From assembly GCA_036346395.1 (NCBI GenBank), contig CM070606.1:21252915-21316914 (forward strand): DNA of 64,000 bases, given 5' to 3'. The stretch comes from Hsuehochloa calcarea (taxonomy: Eukaryota; Streptophyta; Magnoliopsida; Poales; Poaceae). A program made the translations under genes and the position numbers. A model generated the notes under the pieces. It was not told where the DNA came from, made no database searches, and saw only the letters and a program-made list of their open reading frames with translations. Shown here piece by piece: positions 1 to 10,680 of the stretch. How positions within the stretch are numbered: position 1 is the stretch's first letter; each line of letters begins with the position of its first letter.

Positions 1-1570
1 TTTCAAGTTGGAATTTTGGCTAAGTCCTTTCGGGCGGTCCGACCGCCGTTGTGGAATCGGTCCGACCGGCCTGAAATCGGTCGGACCGGCCTTGTGGGGC
101 GGTCAGACCGTCGATCACTTGAAGGTGAGCCTTCTTGGCATTGATGTGATTTGAATGTGTTTTATGTATGGAATTCAATGCTTTATTGTTGTATATTGCA
201 TTGCGGAACTAACGTGGGTCAAGTTGTGAAGAACTTGTTCCCGGAGACGATTTGTTTGTCTATTACTGTGCAGGTGGCTTGCAGGTCAACGACGTCAACG
301 GTAAGGTGGATCGGGACTACGCTTGGAGAGCTGAGGTCCAGAACGATCATGGATGCCGGGTGAGGTTGTGTGACTCAAGCATGGTGCAGAATGGGCAAGA
401 TGGATCGAACGGGTAGTTCGGTGCAGCTGGTTGGATCAGGCGGTGCGGAAGTCGGTGCAAGTCTCTAGGAGTTTCCGATGGGATTCGGACGGGAGAGTCT
501 TGCCGACAGGATGAGAGCCGCTGATCAACCCACACGTGGTGAAGCAGGCGATTGCTTCAACAGATTTGTGTGTGTGGGTCCCATGTGTGTGTGGGTCCAA
601 AAAGTGAAACCCTAGGCCTCTCCTATAAATAGAAAGGGGGAGATATAAAACCCCCAAGCACTTTGGAGTCCTCATTTGCAAACCCCTTGTTAGGGTTAGG
701 GTTTGAAGAGGAGAGGAGAGGCTTGGAGAGATTGTGAGTGTGCTCTTAGTGTGAGCTCTTGTCCTCCTTGAGGGAGTGGCTTTGTAAGCATCTTGTGGGA
801 TCAATCAATCTTGTGATGCTTGCTTGAGAGATCATTTGTCTCCTTTGTGTTCTTCTCTCTTTTGGATGAATTTGGTGCTTCATTGATTCAAGTGGTTAAG
901 CTTGGTCTCTTGACCTATTTTCTCTTGCTTTGATGTGTGGGAATACTCCTAGAATCATCTAGACCATCAACCCCCACAAGCAAGTCTTGAATCAAAGATT
1001 TTTATAATTCTAGGGTTTGTGCACTTCTTTGGTAAAACCTTGAGAGATCGATTCTACGAAGTGGATCTGGAGGATCGTCGCTAGAAATAGGTCTCTAATA
1101 TCCTTAGGGAGGTGTGCTCCAAATTTGGTCAAGTTTCATTGGTTGAATCAAAAGTTGGACCAAATTTCGTTTTGGATTTGGGCATTGTTTTTCAGTACTG
1201 GACTAAATCGGTCTGACCGGTTTTGTAACGGCGTCCGACCGCCGCTTTCGATCGCCCGGTAATGGCGTGTCGAACCGATTTCCAACGGTCCGACCGCGAT
1301 TAGTAGCCGGTCCGATCATTGCTAACCGTCGGTCCAACCGCTGATCTGACACCGGTCGACCGCCAGCGCCTGCACTGCACCGGTGAGATCATTTCCCCAC
1401 TTTTGTGTCGTGTGGTTGAGGGGGTTATCGAATTCAATACAAGGCTTCCTCTGTGCGCTTACTGATCTTCTTAGCATTCATAGCTAAAGGAGTAAAGTTC
1501 GTGTTGAATTTGATTAAGGCGGAGAAATATGAGAAAACGCCTATTCACCCCCCCTAGTCGCCTTTACATG
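1..1570 (+). mobile_element. LTR of family J, copy 1 (cut by window edge)
   Basis: From position 1 to about 1570 the sequence runs nearly colinear with 2700-4265, so this is one of two direct copies of a long repeat. It looks like an LTR: a TATA box with a leader follows the U3-like part, and the 3' end has the C-rich tract ending in CCCCTAGTCGCC typical of grass LTR ends. The first 330 bp present in copy 2 lie outside the window. The palindrome CGGTC-N-GACCG and variants recur at 35-115 and 1200-1370. No protein-coding capacity is seen. The exact 3' end is uncertain. Confidence 0.7.
624..632 (+). promoter_or_regulatory. TATA box of J copy 1
   Basis: TATAAATAG lies just after the conserved CCTAGGCCTCTCC and before a purine-rich leader. 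At the same place in copy 2 (around 3316) the box reads TAAAAATAG, so only copy 1 keeps a canonical box. Confidence 0.55.
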
Positions 1571-2368
1571 TCGTTTGATCCATTGGAAAGTAGACTTGAT
1601 AAGCTTTCCAAATATATATATATATATTTATGCTGGATCCTTCCGAGTTTTTGCGAAGATCATCGTGAACTTCAAGATCAGTGTGATACCATCTATTGTT
1701 CGTCTCATGCGCCCCTACCTCCCATGGGTTGCATGCCATTTTTGTAAGAAGCAAAACACCCTTAGAAGCATCGTGTTCTTTGTCTTCTAATAAACCTTCT
1801 GCTTGAAACCTGACAACAAGCGATAACCCAATATTAGGCAGTATAATATTCTATACTAATTTAATAGGAAATTCAGGGAACATATTCACCTGTTGGATAA
1901 GCTTCTCTTGTTTTTCAACTCTTGTAGTAAGCTCATATTGTTCTGAGGTACTTGATGAATTGAAAACACTATACGGAACAACATAACTAAGGATGTCCGA
2001 ATAGGTATCCACTACTTGCCTTAGTTTAAATCTTTTTCCACCCTGTTGGTTAAGTGCAACACATACCATCAACGAGTAATAGCACACAACACACATAGTT
2101 TTATCACACAGTTCCATAATCACTTATTCAAGTTTATATTTGCAACTCACAAGAGATGATGACTCGTAGCATGGGTAAGCAATCTACTCGTATCAAACCA
2201 AACCACGTTGGTGCTACGATACTACCAACTAGTAATGAACCAACCAAGAGTGACAAAGATCATGGCATAACAATAGACAAGGTGGACGTAACAATTTGGA
2301 TTAATAACAAAACCCAAAAGCCTTTAAATAAATACTTAAAACAGAATGCAATAATTTGAATCAAAGTA
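1571..2368 (+). other. Region between the two J LTR copies, with AT microsatellite
   Basis: This 0.8-kb stretch separates the two direct J copies and would be the internal region if they form one element. It has a (TA)n run at 1612-1628 and short open frames at 2156-2359 (plus) and 1851-2123 (minus), neither recognisable. No primer-binding site matching tRNA-Met is visible next to copy 1. Either a non-autonomous element or two unrelated insertions is possible. Confidence 0.4.
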
Positions 2369-4275
2369 TGTGGATATCGTGAGGATATGTGCACGATCTC
2401 AGGATGATGAGTCAATTGGCAATGGCTTTGTTGGTTTGCAAAATCTCGTGTTTTCGGTTTTTCTTCAAGGCTGTCAGACCACAGGCGGTCTGACCGGTGG
2501 CTCGGGTGGTCAGACCGCCCGTGGAAGAGGTCCGACCGGCCGTGGTGGCCGGTCCGACCGATATGTTTAAAAGTGGTTTTTGGAGCTGATCCAAAAATAG
2601 GTTGTGTAGGCAAGTGAGGGGAGTCTCCTAGATGTGGTCACATCATTTTTGGAGCTCCCAGTCAAAAGTTCTATTGAGTTGAAAATTCTAGAAGGTTTCG
2701 GATTTTCACGATGGAATTTTGGCTAAGTCTTTTCGGGCGGTCTGGCCACCGTTGTGGAATCGATCGGACCTGCCTGAAATCGGTCGGACCGGTGATGTGG
2801 GGCGGTCAGACCGCCGATCACTTGAAGGTGAGCCTTCTTGGCATTGATGTGTTTTGATTGTGGTTATTGTATGGATGTCAATGCTTTATTGCTGCATATT
2901 GCATTGTGGAACTGACGTGGGTCAAGTTGTGAAGAACTTGTTCCCGGAGACGATTTGTTTGTCTATTGCTGTGCAGGTGGCTTGCAGGTCAACGACGTCA
3001 ACGGTAAGGTGGATCGGGACTACGCTTGGAGAGCTGAGGTCCAGAACGATCATGGATGCCGGGTGAGGTCGTGTGACTCAAGCATGGTGCAGAATGGGCA
3101 AGATGGATCGAACGGGTAGTTCGGTACAGCTGGTTGGATCAGTCGGTGCGAGTCTCTGGGTGGTTCCGATGGGATTCGGACAGGAGAGACTTGGCGACAT
3201 GATGAGAGCCGCTGATCAACCTACACGTGGTGAAGCAGGCGATTGCTTCAACAGTTTGTTGTGTGTGTGGGTCCCATGTGTGAGTGGGTCCCAAAAGTGA
3301 AACCCTAGGCCTCTCCTAAAAATAGAAAGGGGGGAGATGTAAAACCCCTTGAAGCATTTGAAACCCTCTTCCTTTTCTAGGGTTAGGAGAGGAGAGGAGA
3401 GGAGAGGTTAGTGTTTGGAGAGATTGTGTGTGCTCCTTGTTGAGCTCTTGTCCTCCTTGTTGGAGTGGCTTTGTAAGCATTTTGTGAGATCAATCAATCT
3501 TGTGATGCTTGCTTGAGAGATCATTTGTCTCCCTTTGTGTTCTTCTCTCTTTTGGATGATTTTGGTGCTTCCTTGATTCAAGGGTTTATGCTTGGTCTCT
3601 TGACCTATTTTCTCTTGCTTTGATGTGTGGGAATACTCCTAGAATCATCTAGACCATCAACCCCCACAAGCAAGTCTTGAATCAAAGATTTTTATATTTC
3701 TAGGGTTTGAGCACTTCTTTGGTAAAACCTTGAGAGATCGATTCTACGAAGTGGATCTGAAGGATCGTCGCTAGAAATAGGTCTCTAATATCCTTAGGGA
3801 GGTGTGCTCCAAATTTGGTCAAGTTTCATTGGTTGAATCAAAAGTTGGACCAAATTTTGTTTTGGATTTGGACATTGTTTTTCAGTACTGGACTAAATCG
3901 GTCTGACCGGTTTTGCAACGGCGGTCCGACCGCCCGCTTTTCAGACCGCCCAGTAGTGGCGGGTCGAACCGATATCCAACGGTCCGACCGCCAGTTAGTA
4001 GCCGGTCCGATCATTGTTAACCGTCGGTCCGACCGCCAGTCTATAGCCGGTCCGACCGCCAAAGTGCCTGCACTGCACTAATGAGATCATTTCCCACATT
4101 TGTGTCGTGTGGTTGAGGGGGTTATCGAATTCAGCACAAGGCTTCCTCTAAACTTCTCGATCTTCTTAGGTTTCATAGCTAAAGGAGTAAAGTTCGTGTT
4201 GAATTTGATTAAGGCGGAGAAATTTGAGAAAGACCTATTCACCCCCCTAGTCGCCTTTACGGTCCTACAAAGTAT
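2369..4275 (+). mobile_element. LTR of family J, copy 2
   Basis: About 1.9 kb, proposed to start at TGTGGATATCG and end near GGTCCTACA (4268-4275). It matches copy 1 over 1.5 kb and the reversed copy J3 (17272-19092) over its whole length, including the start (GGATATC, AGGATATG, CAATTGGCAATG). Dense CGGTC-N-GACCG palindromes sit near both ends (2468-2560, 2735-2820, 3897-4065). There is no coding content. The LTR identity is inferred from TG...CA-like ends, the C-rich 3' motif and three copies; the superfamily is not known. Confidence 0.65.
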
Positions 4276-4480
4276 TTTAAAAACTAGGTGCAATATGATG
4301 AAAGGTATAACTTGCCTTGGAATAGGTCTATGTACTGGTCTTGATCTTGGTGCACTCCTTCTTCAAAAGTCCCCGAAGAATTAACGTCTACTCACAAATG
4401 AAATAAATAAATAAATAAATAAATAAATAACAGAGATCTCGAATTTAGATGAATTTAGGAATTTGAATGGGCTCAATCGG
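4276..4480 (-). mobile_element. Fragment of a group I Gypsy LTR, with micro-exon
   Basis: Read on the minus strand, this scrap carries a micro-exon-like segment (4316-4387, 72 bp) between an AG acceptor and an AG|GCAAGT donor, just as in LTRs E1, F, G and H. The encoded peptide ends QDQYIDLFQGK, close to EDQYLQDFVQKGK of E1. Flanking words such as the region around 4440-4460 also resemble LTR F. A (AAAT)n microsatellite lies at 4401-4430. It is only a remnant. Confidence 0.5.
4401..4430. repeat. (AAAT)n microsatellite
   Basis: About seven tandem AAAT/AATA units, directly visible. Confidence 0.9.
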
Positions 4481-4499
4481 GGCTCAATCTCTAATAATG

Positions 4500-4761
4500 A
4501 TCGGGATCATGTTACTTTACCCGATATTATTGAGGAAGACACAAATTAAAATAATGTCCATGAGGTTCCTACAGAAGAACAAACTCATCAACCTCAAAAA
4601 TTAGTGCCATTAAGGAGATCCACTAGACAAAGAAGAAGTGCAATCTGTGATGATTACATTACCTTTCTTCAGGAAAATGAGGCTTGTAATGACACTCTGG
4701 GAGAAGATCCTATCAATCTCCAAAAGGCCATACAAAGCCCAAATTCAGTTAATTGGATCAA
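4500..4761 (+). pseudogene. Ty1/Copia pol fragment, left part (before Pack-MULE)
   Basis: The frame around 4604-4760 reads the hinge between integrase and reverse transcriptase of a Copia polyprotein (PLRRSTRQRRS..., then ...ALQKAIQS-type text ending at a Trp-Ile pair). The same open frame resumes at 5602 after an 840-bp insertion. A stop codon upstream (around 4548) and missing gag, protease and most of integrase show that the element is dead. Confidence 0.8.
4753..4761. repeat. Left 9-bp target-site duplication of the Pack-MULE
   Basis: TTGGATCAA here equals 5602-5610. The bases just outside differ on both sides, so the repeat is exactly 9 bp, the Mutator-type length. Removing the insert and one copy restores an uninterrupted Copia reading frame. 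Confidence 0.9.
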
Positions 4762-4845
4762 GGTAAACGATACCGCCCAGACGTACGGAGTTTTAGTTTT
4801 TGCCGGACGGCTCCCTTCCCTTCCCTTCCCATCGTCTCTTCTCCG

Positions 4846-4990
4846 TTCACATTCCCATCGAACAAAGCAATGAGCTACTTCATGACCAAGGGCTGGAGCC
4901 GATTCATCAAGGAGAAGCGCCTCAACGCCGGGGACACCGTCTCCTTCTGTCGTGGCGCCGCCGAGGCCACGCGCGACCCCGCCGTGTCCA
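4846..4990 (+). pseudogene. Captured fragment: C-terminal half of a B3 domain (RAV-like)
   Basis: The frame with ATG at 4870 reads SYFMTKGWSRFIKEKRL followed by NAGDTVSFCRG, the conserved second half of RAV-type B3 domains (TKGWSRFVKEK...L.AGD.V.F). It is GC-rich, unlike its AT-rich surroundings, as expected for captured exon sequence. It is separated from the N-terminal half, which lies downstream at 5459, so it cannot make a B3 domain. Confidence 0.85.
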
Positions 4991-5072
4991 GCTCCGGCTC
5001 GTCGCTCCAATCAAGAACCTGTTGTTTCTGCTGATGTTGCGCACATTTGTGAATAATGTTGCGGCCCAGTTC

Positions 5073-5440
5073 TTTTGAATGTTGCAGATGTACAAAAAAA
5101 TGTTGCATCTGTTGTAAAATAATATTTCATCAGTACAAAATAAATGTTGTGCACTGTTCACGGCGATGTTGTAATTTTTTTCCTTCCCTAAATTGACTCA
5201 GGACGTTCAAGAAGTTCATGTTTCTTTTTGAATAAAAACGAATGTTGTGGAACATTGCAAAAAATATTGCGGCCCATTCAAAATAATGTTGTATACTATT
5301 CTTTTGAATGTTGCAGATGTACAAAAAATATTGCATTTGTTGTAAAATAATATTTCATCAGTATAAAATGAATGTTGCTCACTGTTCACGGCAATGTTGC
5401 AATTTTTTTCCTTCCCTAAATTGACTCTCCCACCCAGCCC
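5073..5440. repeat. Tandem duplication inside the Pack-MULE
   Basis: Segment 5073-5210 recurs at 5302-5440 with a period of about 229 bp. Both share the GAATGTTGCAGATGTAC start, the AATAATATTTCATCAGTA core and the TTCCTTCCCTAAATTGACTC end, with scattered differences. It is noncoding. Confidence 0.85.
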
Positions 5441-5458
5441 GCTCGCTCGCTCTCGCAC

Positions 5459-5535
5459 ATGTTCGACAAGGTGGTGACGCTGGGCGACGTGGGGAAGCTG
5501 AACCGGCTGATGATCCCGAGCGACGGCAGGGGCGG
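5459..5535 (+). pseudogene. Captured fragment: N-terminal start of a B3 domain
   Basis: The frame from ATG 5459 reads MFDKVVTLGDVGKLNRLMIP, the hallmark opening of the B3 domain (F-K-V-T-DVGKLNRL-IP). In a real gene this precedes the segment found at 4846-4990; here it follows it, on the same strand. It ends abruptly in sequence leading to the right MULE terminus. Confidence 0.88.
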
Positions 5536-5601
5536 AGGAGATCGGCGAGGGGAGGACTGCGGGACGACGGATCGCGAGACGTCCGAGCGCTAGGCGTTTC
5601 C

Positions 5602-5956
5602 TTGGATCAATGCCATGAATGAAGAGTTAAAATCCATGAAGGACAATGACGTTTGGGATCTTGTCCCATTGCCAAAAAGAAAGAAACCCATTGGTTGCAA
5701 ATGGATATTTAAGACCAAACTGGATTCGAAAGGCAATATGAAAAGATATAAAGCTCGTCTTGTTGCAAAAAGATATAGTTGATGGACCGGATTGGTTTAA
5801 AGATGAGTTACACTTTAAAGTGACGAAAACCGCTTCCATCCTCTGTTGATATAATTGATGGACCAGATTGGTTTAAAGATGTTCGTGGCATAGATTGCAT
5901 TTTTGGAGCTCATAAAGTTTTTGATATGTATTTACTCATTTGTCCAAGTGGGGAAT
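5602..5956 (+). pseudogene. Ty1/Copia pol fragment, right part
   Basis: This continues the frame broken at 4761: Trp-Ile-Asn-Ala-Met-Asn-Glu-Glu, then DVWDLVPLPKRKKPIGCKW and RYKARLVAK, the N-terminal start of the Copia reverse transcriptase (RVT_2). It then collapses: most of RT and RNase H are deleted and the sequence jumps to the element's 3' end (CAAGTGGGGAAT, the purine tract before the LTR). A short duplication, TTGATGGACC, recurs at about 5781 and 5849. Confidence 0.85.
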
Positions 5957-6330
5957 TGTTGGGTTAATTTCTATTATGTGGAGCTACATGAGATTATATA
6001 CATATGAGGTATTTATTCTTTGGTTGGCTCAAATATATAAAGTGACCAAATAAAGTATTTATTAAGAGCCCGAGCATCTAATAAGAAGAATATGGACTTG
6101 GATTTTAAATATGTGTAGAGACCTGTTTGGAATATATATCTAATTATGGGACGGGATATGATTCTATACCAAATGCTATAAATAAGGTTCAGATCCTCTC
6201 AGTAGGGAAACTCATGCCATACCACCTATCCCCATCTGTAGTTGGAACTTGTGGCTTACCTCTTACTGGGAAAGACCAAGCCCTAGGTAGATTAAGTAAT
6301 TGTTTATGTACTGCTACAGATTAACTCTAC
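5957..6330 (+). mobile_element. 3' LTR of the Copia remnant (end approximate)
   Basis: It starts TGTTGGGTTAATTTC directly after a purine-rich tract (AAGTGGGGAAT), the usual Copia arrangement. It contains a TATA box (TATAAATA, 6177-6184). The right end is not fixed: candidates lie between about 6317 and 6480, and no 5' LTR is in the window for comparison. Confidence 0.6.
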
Positions 6331-8487
6331 AATGAACAATGATATCATTATCAGATATGCTTATGCGTTTTCAGGTTTATAGTGTTACAATTACCATATA
6401 TGAAATCCTGTTTTATTTCTGTTCGATCAATAAAGAATAATCCATCACCTAACGCCGGTACGCCACAATGTTTTTTTTTTATGAGCTGAGTGTGTGTGAC
6501 ATGTTGTCATAGTGGTTAGGGAGAAGAATGTTTTTTTTTGTTTTAATTAAGCACGCTACTTATGTACGGATAGCTCTCTCTGTTCGTGAGCGTACACCCA
6601 ACGGGAATAGGTAAGTAATAATTAAAGGGGGTCGTCTGATTTCTGAATCAGGTCTATGATTAGATCATCAGATTAGGACGTTGCAACAACCCCGCTTTGC
6701 GGCGATGGAGAATGTCGAGTGTTTTGTTTAGTTGCCTTTTAAGTTTGATGAAACCTAAACCTGGATCAATGATTGCATCCTGTGTTGCCAGAGTATGGAT
6801 GATGCTAGGGATGTCTCAACAATATTTATTTATTTTTCTTGTCTATCCTTACGTTCTTACTTAACCAGCGAAATTGTCCTTTCAATTACGCAGCTAGATA
6901 TTACTATTACTATACAACTCTAATCTATAACAGTAAATATAATTATATTTGTTATACAACTCTATTGTCTATATATTACTAATATACACTGTTATAATGC
7001 GACCCTATCAAAGTAAGCGGCGCAAATTCTTTATTCTTTCTCTCGAAGGAATTTCTATGTTTCCTTTCTTTTTTTTTAAAAGAATTATTGCGATGTTTTT
7101 TTCTTCCCTCGAAACCAGGGACGTTTCATCACTAGTTTATCTCGCCCGTACGTTCCCTCAAAATCTTTAAAGAATTATCACGCTGTCGGCTAGTACTACT
7201 CTTTGGATTAAAACGAGGTCAAATGCTGCAGCCTGCGAGCGCTGACTGCATCGCTGCAGTATGGTTCAGACTGAGGGGGCCAAGGGGCTACCGCGCTACA
7301 GTATTTTCTTGCAGACACCAGGAAGCCTGGGCCAAGACGGTGGCATCGGGCGTTGACTGAAAAGAAAAATAAAATGCTCGCCTCTGTGGCTCTATCTTGC
7401 AATGTGCAGTAAATTTTTTTCTTCTTCTCCAGAGTACAAGCCGGCACACACTCGCACCACCCACGTGTGTTCACGTTCGCTACATACGCTAAAAATTTAT
7501 CAAAGACACCTAAAGTTTTAGGTAGCACAGACATGTATTTTCTTACTTAACATGAACGCATGTGTACTTCCAAAATCGGAGATACCAACGGCAACTTTGG
7601 GATTTCTAGGGCGTGCACGTCTGCGTGCCTAACCATCCACCCAGGTCAGCTTCCAATCTGCAGCACAATTGGTCTTATCTTGCCATGTGCAGTACAAATG
7701 ATCCATCCATTGCGTTACTACAGTTACAACTTAAAAGGATGATTGCCAGCAAAAGAAACGTACCAAGGACATCTCACAGAAATCGGAAACTATTTACAAA
7801 TTTGGCTAGCGTAAAGTTTGCACTCATACAAGCAAACGGCACCAATGGTGGAGCGTACTAAGTTGAAATGTGCCGCGATCTTACTGAATGTTTAGTGGTG
7901 GGGTCTTGCATCCTATCCAGGTCCAAATTTCTCAAGATTAGCAGTACAGATTTACAAACAGACGACACCCTAACAAGAATGGGGGCAGTGCAGGTCTTTG
8001 TTATCAGAATTCAGACAAATTATTTCGCCGAAAAGAAGCGCATCACAACCAAAATTTCTACTTGTCACCAATGTTAGCTCAACGGGAGGACAGCTGAGAA
8101 ATTCATACCGACTTCACTAGCTCAATCGGACGACAGCTGAGATTCTTACACCTCACTAGCTCAATTAGGAACGTAATTGAGTACCCAGATCCAGACAAAC
8201 TATGAAGAGTACTGCCACAGAAACTAAGGAACACCAATCCTAGTCGAGGGCTTGCAGGGATTTTTTTTTTTTACGGAACTTGGTATCATAAGGGCATTGC
8301 AGGGTCACTAGTTACATAAAAAAGATGTGGGACAGTATTTGGCACAAACGCTAAACATAGGGTATCTTATAATACTAAATAGAGTTATCCCAGCTGATGC
8401 ATGTGACCAGAAAGATAAGATACTACATTTTTAATAGTAACTTCAGGCAGGCAACTTGAAAGTCCGAGAACTACGCATATCATCAGA
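6331..8487. other. Intergenic stretch, no gene recognised
   Basis: AT-rich sequence with poly-T runs (about 6470, 6530, 8265). No supported coding region, RNA gene or element with two ends was found. The right end (roughly 8250-8487) probably holds the 3' UTR of the minus-strand eL42 gene, because it lies directly downstream of its stop codon. Confidence 0.5.
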
Positions 8488-10446
8488 TTAGAAGAGAGAG
8501 GTTCCCTTGCCCTTCTTGTCTCCACCGATTTCAAAGTGCTTGCACCTCTGTGGTTACGTTGCAATTAGAACGTCAGATACTTCTGAAAAACAGTACATAG
8601 CAGGGAAAAAAAGGGTACAAAAAAGGTGGGCTGAGAAACCTTGATCGCGCGCTGAGAGTAATGCTTGCAGCTTTGGCACTGTAGCTTCAACACAATCTTC
8701 TTTGTTGTCTTGGCCTGAAATGAACCAAAGAGTATTAAACAACCAGAAGCAAAGAAACATCCAACAAGCAACATTGAATATTCTCAAAGCAGCTAGCAGT
8801 TATCCTTCAAATCAGCCAAGAATAGGGAAATCAGGATCAAACCTTCTTGTGGAAAACAGGCTTTGTCTGCCCACCATATCCTGACTGCTTGCGGTCATAA
8901 CGACGCTTCCCCTGAGCAGAAAGACTATCCTTTCCCTTCTTGTACTGGGTAACCTTGTGAAGGGTGTGCTTCCTGCACTCCTTGTTTTTGCAGTAGGTCT
9001 TCTTGGTTTTCGGAACATTCACCTACAAGGTAAACATAACATAATTAGTTCAACAAAAAAAAGATGAACTGAAAATTCAATCTAAATAAACAGATGAACA
9101 AAAAAAACTTAATGGTTGCTTGGATCATAAAAAACATTAGCTAGTTTCAAATCTAACCATATAGGGGCAGCAAAACAATACAATAATTACTGGCCCGTTA
9201 GTTGTACAAAATGAGGTCTGGCCCATATTGTGGAAAAAGTAAGTTAAAGATGCTAAATAAAACTTAGTGAATGCAAGTGGAGGATAAGTAAACTGATATC
9301 AAGTAAAATTAAGAAATATAAATTTCACATTACATCCTTGAAATAACCTTTACATCATTTATGTGGTAGGTAAATTCACGAACAACAAACAAGACGGAAT
9401 GAAGTTGGGCACACAGCAAATAGCTGGTTAAACTAAGATTCCAAAACAGACTACCACGATAAAAAAAAATTCAGTGAATGTCAGTAACTGCTCTTTTGAT
9501 GCTGAAATTATATTGCTTCTTTTTAGGTTAGTCTATTCACAAAATAAAAATAAATGAAAACATGGTGTCTGATTTTTTCTCTCCAAATTCTATTGTCAGT
9601 AGAAAAAATATATATTGCCACCTGAGGTGCGCTGTACATACTAGTTAGAAGATTAAATATGATGTACATGACATTATGTGCTCATTACAAAGACAGATGC
9701 AGAAGTCCAAAGCCCAAAGCCCAAAGAATCAAATATAAGGAAATTTAGTTCTGGCAACCATGTAAAAAAAGATCAAGAAAGAGAATAGACTTGTCATATT
9801 CTCAGCTTGACTAATCACTATTAATGGTGATCATCATAAATTCTCTGGTATCTTGCATTCATTTCCACAATAGCCCATTAAGTATCAACTACACGATATG
9901 TCATAAACCCTCACTACTCTGGTGATCGACTGCCAACTTTGCGTATACACTTGTGGCAGAATTCTAAATTATAATACAGTTAAAGGTTACAGGCAGCTTT
10001 CGATAACACATATTACCGCTAATTTATATCAGACCAAGACAACGCAGTGTGCGTCCCTTGATTCAAGCTTTAGCTCTAGTGCTCAAGATCATAAGCCTAT
10101 CCAACCATCACTTTGGATCTTCGTCCTCCTAACACATCCAGATTTTGGAACACCACAGGGGTAAGCAGCTCTAGTGCAGTTCAAGGGGAGGAGCGCAGAA
10201 GCACCTCCCAATACATGAATTCGATGGTACTAGCTAATACAACTCCAAGACAACAGAGACCACGCACTATTCCTGTTAGCAGAAGTTCGAATACACTCGC
10301 GAGCTACGACCATACGACATGCAAAACCTACACTAACGCAAACAACTGCTCAAATTAGACCTAACGCACTCTCCAACAACCCAGCAGAGTGCCTAACGCA
10401 ACACAATACAGAGGAGGTGGAGAACGAGATGGGGATCACTGACCAT
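8488..10446 (-). CDS. RPL44: 60S ribosomal protein eL42 (L44), four coding exons
   Basis: A cytosolic large-subunit ribosomal protein at the tRNA exit site. Coding exons on the minus strand: 10444-10446 (ATG only), 8843-9022, 8640-8714 and 8488-8547; all introns have GT...AG ends. The spliced product is 105 residues, the normal family length. It opens MVNVPKTKKTYCKNKECRKH and carries two Cys pairs for zinc binding (CKNKEC near residues 12-17, CQSC near 74-77). It also has the near-invariant core KRRYDRKQSGYGGQTKPVF at about residues 40-58 and ends KGKGTSLF. All frames join cleanly with no stop or frameshift. The 1.4-kb first intron directly after the start codon is the odd point. This is the only complete host gene in the window. 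Confidence 0.97.
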
Positions 10447-10680
10447 GGCTGCCGAGCTCTGGGTTCCCTCCCTTACACGTAGAGGCGGCGGCGGCGCGAG
10501 CTCTGTGCCGAAAACCCTAAGCACGTGCGGTCATGGTAGGGACTAGGGAGATATAGCAATGAGTAGGAGGGTTGGGCAAGTTGGGGCTGGGCTTTTCTGA
10601 CTCCCATCCAATGAACAACAAATATGGGCCCGAGCTATAGATTGCTGGCCCGTGTTTGAACTTCTCTCTTTTTTCTAGAG
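10447..10680 (-). promoter_or_regulatory. eL42 5' leader and promoter with telo box and site II motifs
   Basis: Directly upstream of the ATG lies a GC-rich leader. It contains a telo box (AAACCCTAA at 10512-10520) and further upstream site II-type motifs (TGGGCT at 10588-10593, TGGGCC at 10625-10630). Telo box plus site II is the known plant promoter signature for translation-machinery genes, which fits eL42. The transcription start was not determined. Confidence 0.75.

Larger units (their letters stand above)
4762..5601 (+). mobile_element. Pack-MULE carrying B3-gene fragments
   Basis: An 840-bp insertion with exact 9-bp target duplications. The left end reads GGTAAACGATACCGCC and the right end, reverse-complemented, reads GGAAACGCCTAGCGC; both continue into C-x-GACGT, so they are imperfect terminal inverted repeats of Mutator type. 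There is no transposase. The cargo is two segments of a plant B3 DNA-binding domain in swapped order, separated by a duplicated AT-rich segment. The recipient is a Copia pol gene, so the MULE landed after that element. The donor gene cannot be named from sequence alone. Confidence 0.88.

Noticed and set aside
7208..7534. 108-codon minus-strand ORF downstream of eL42
   Set aside because: No domain, no splice or promoter context and no similarity I recognise; expected by chance in this length.
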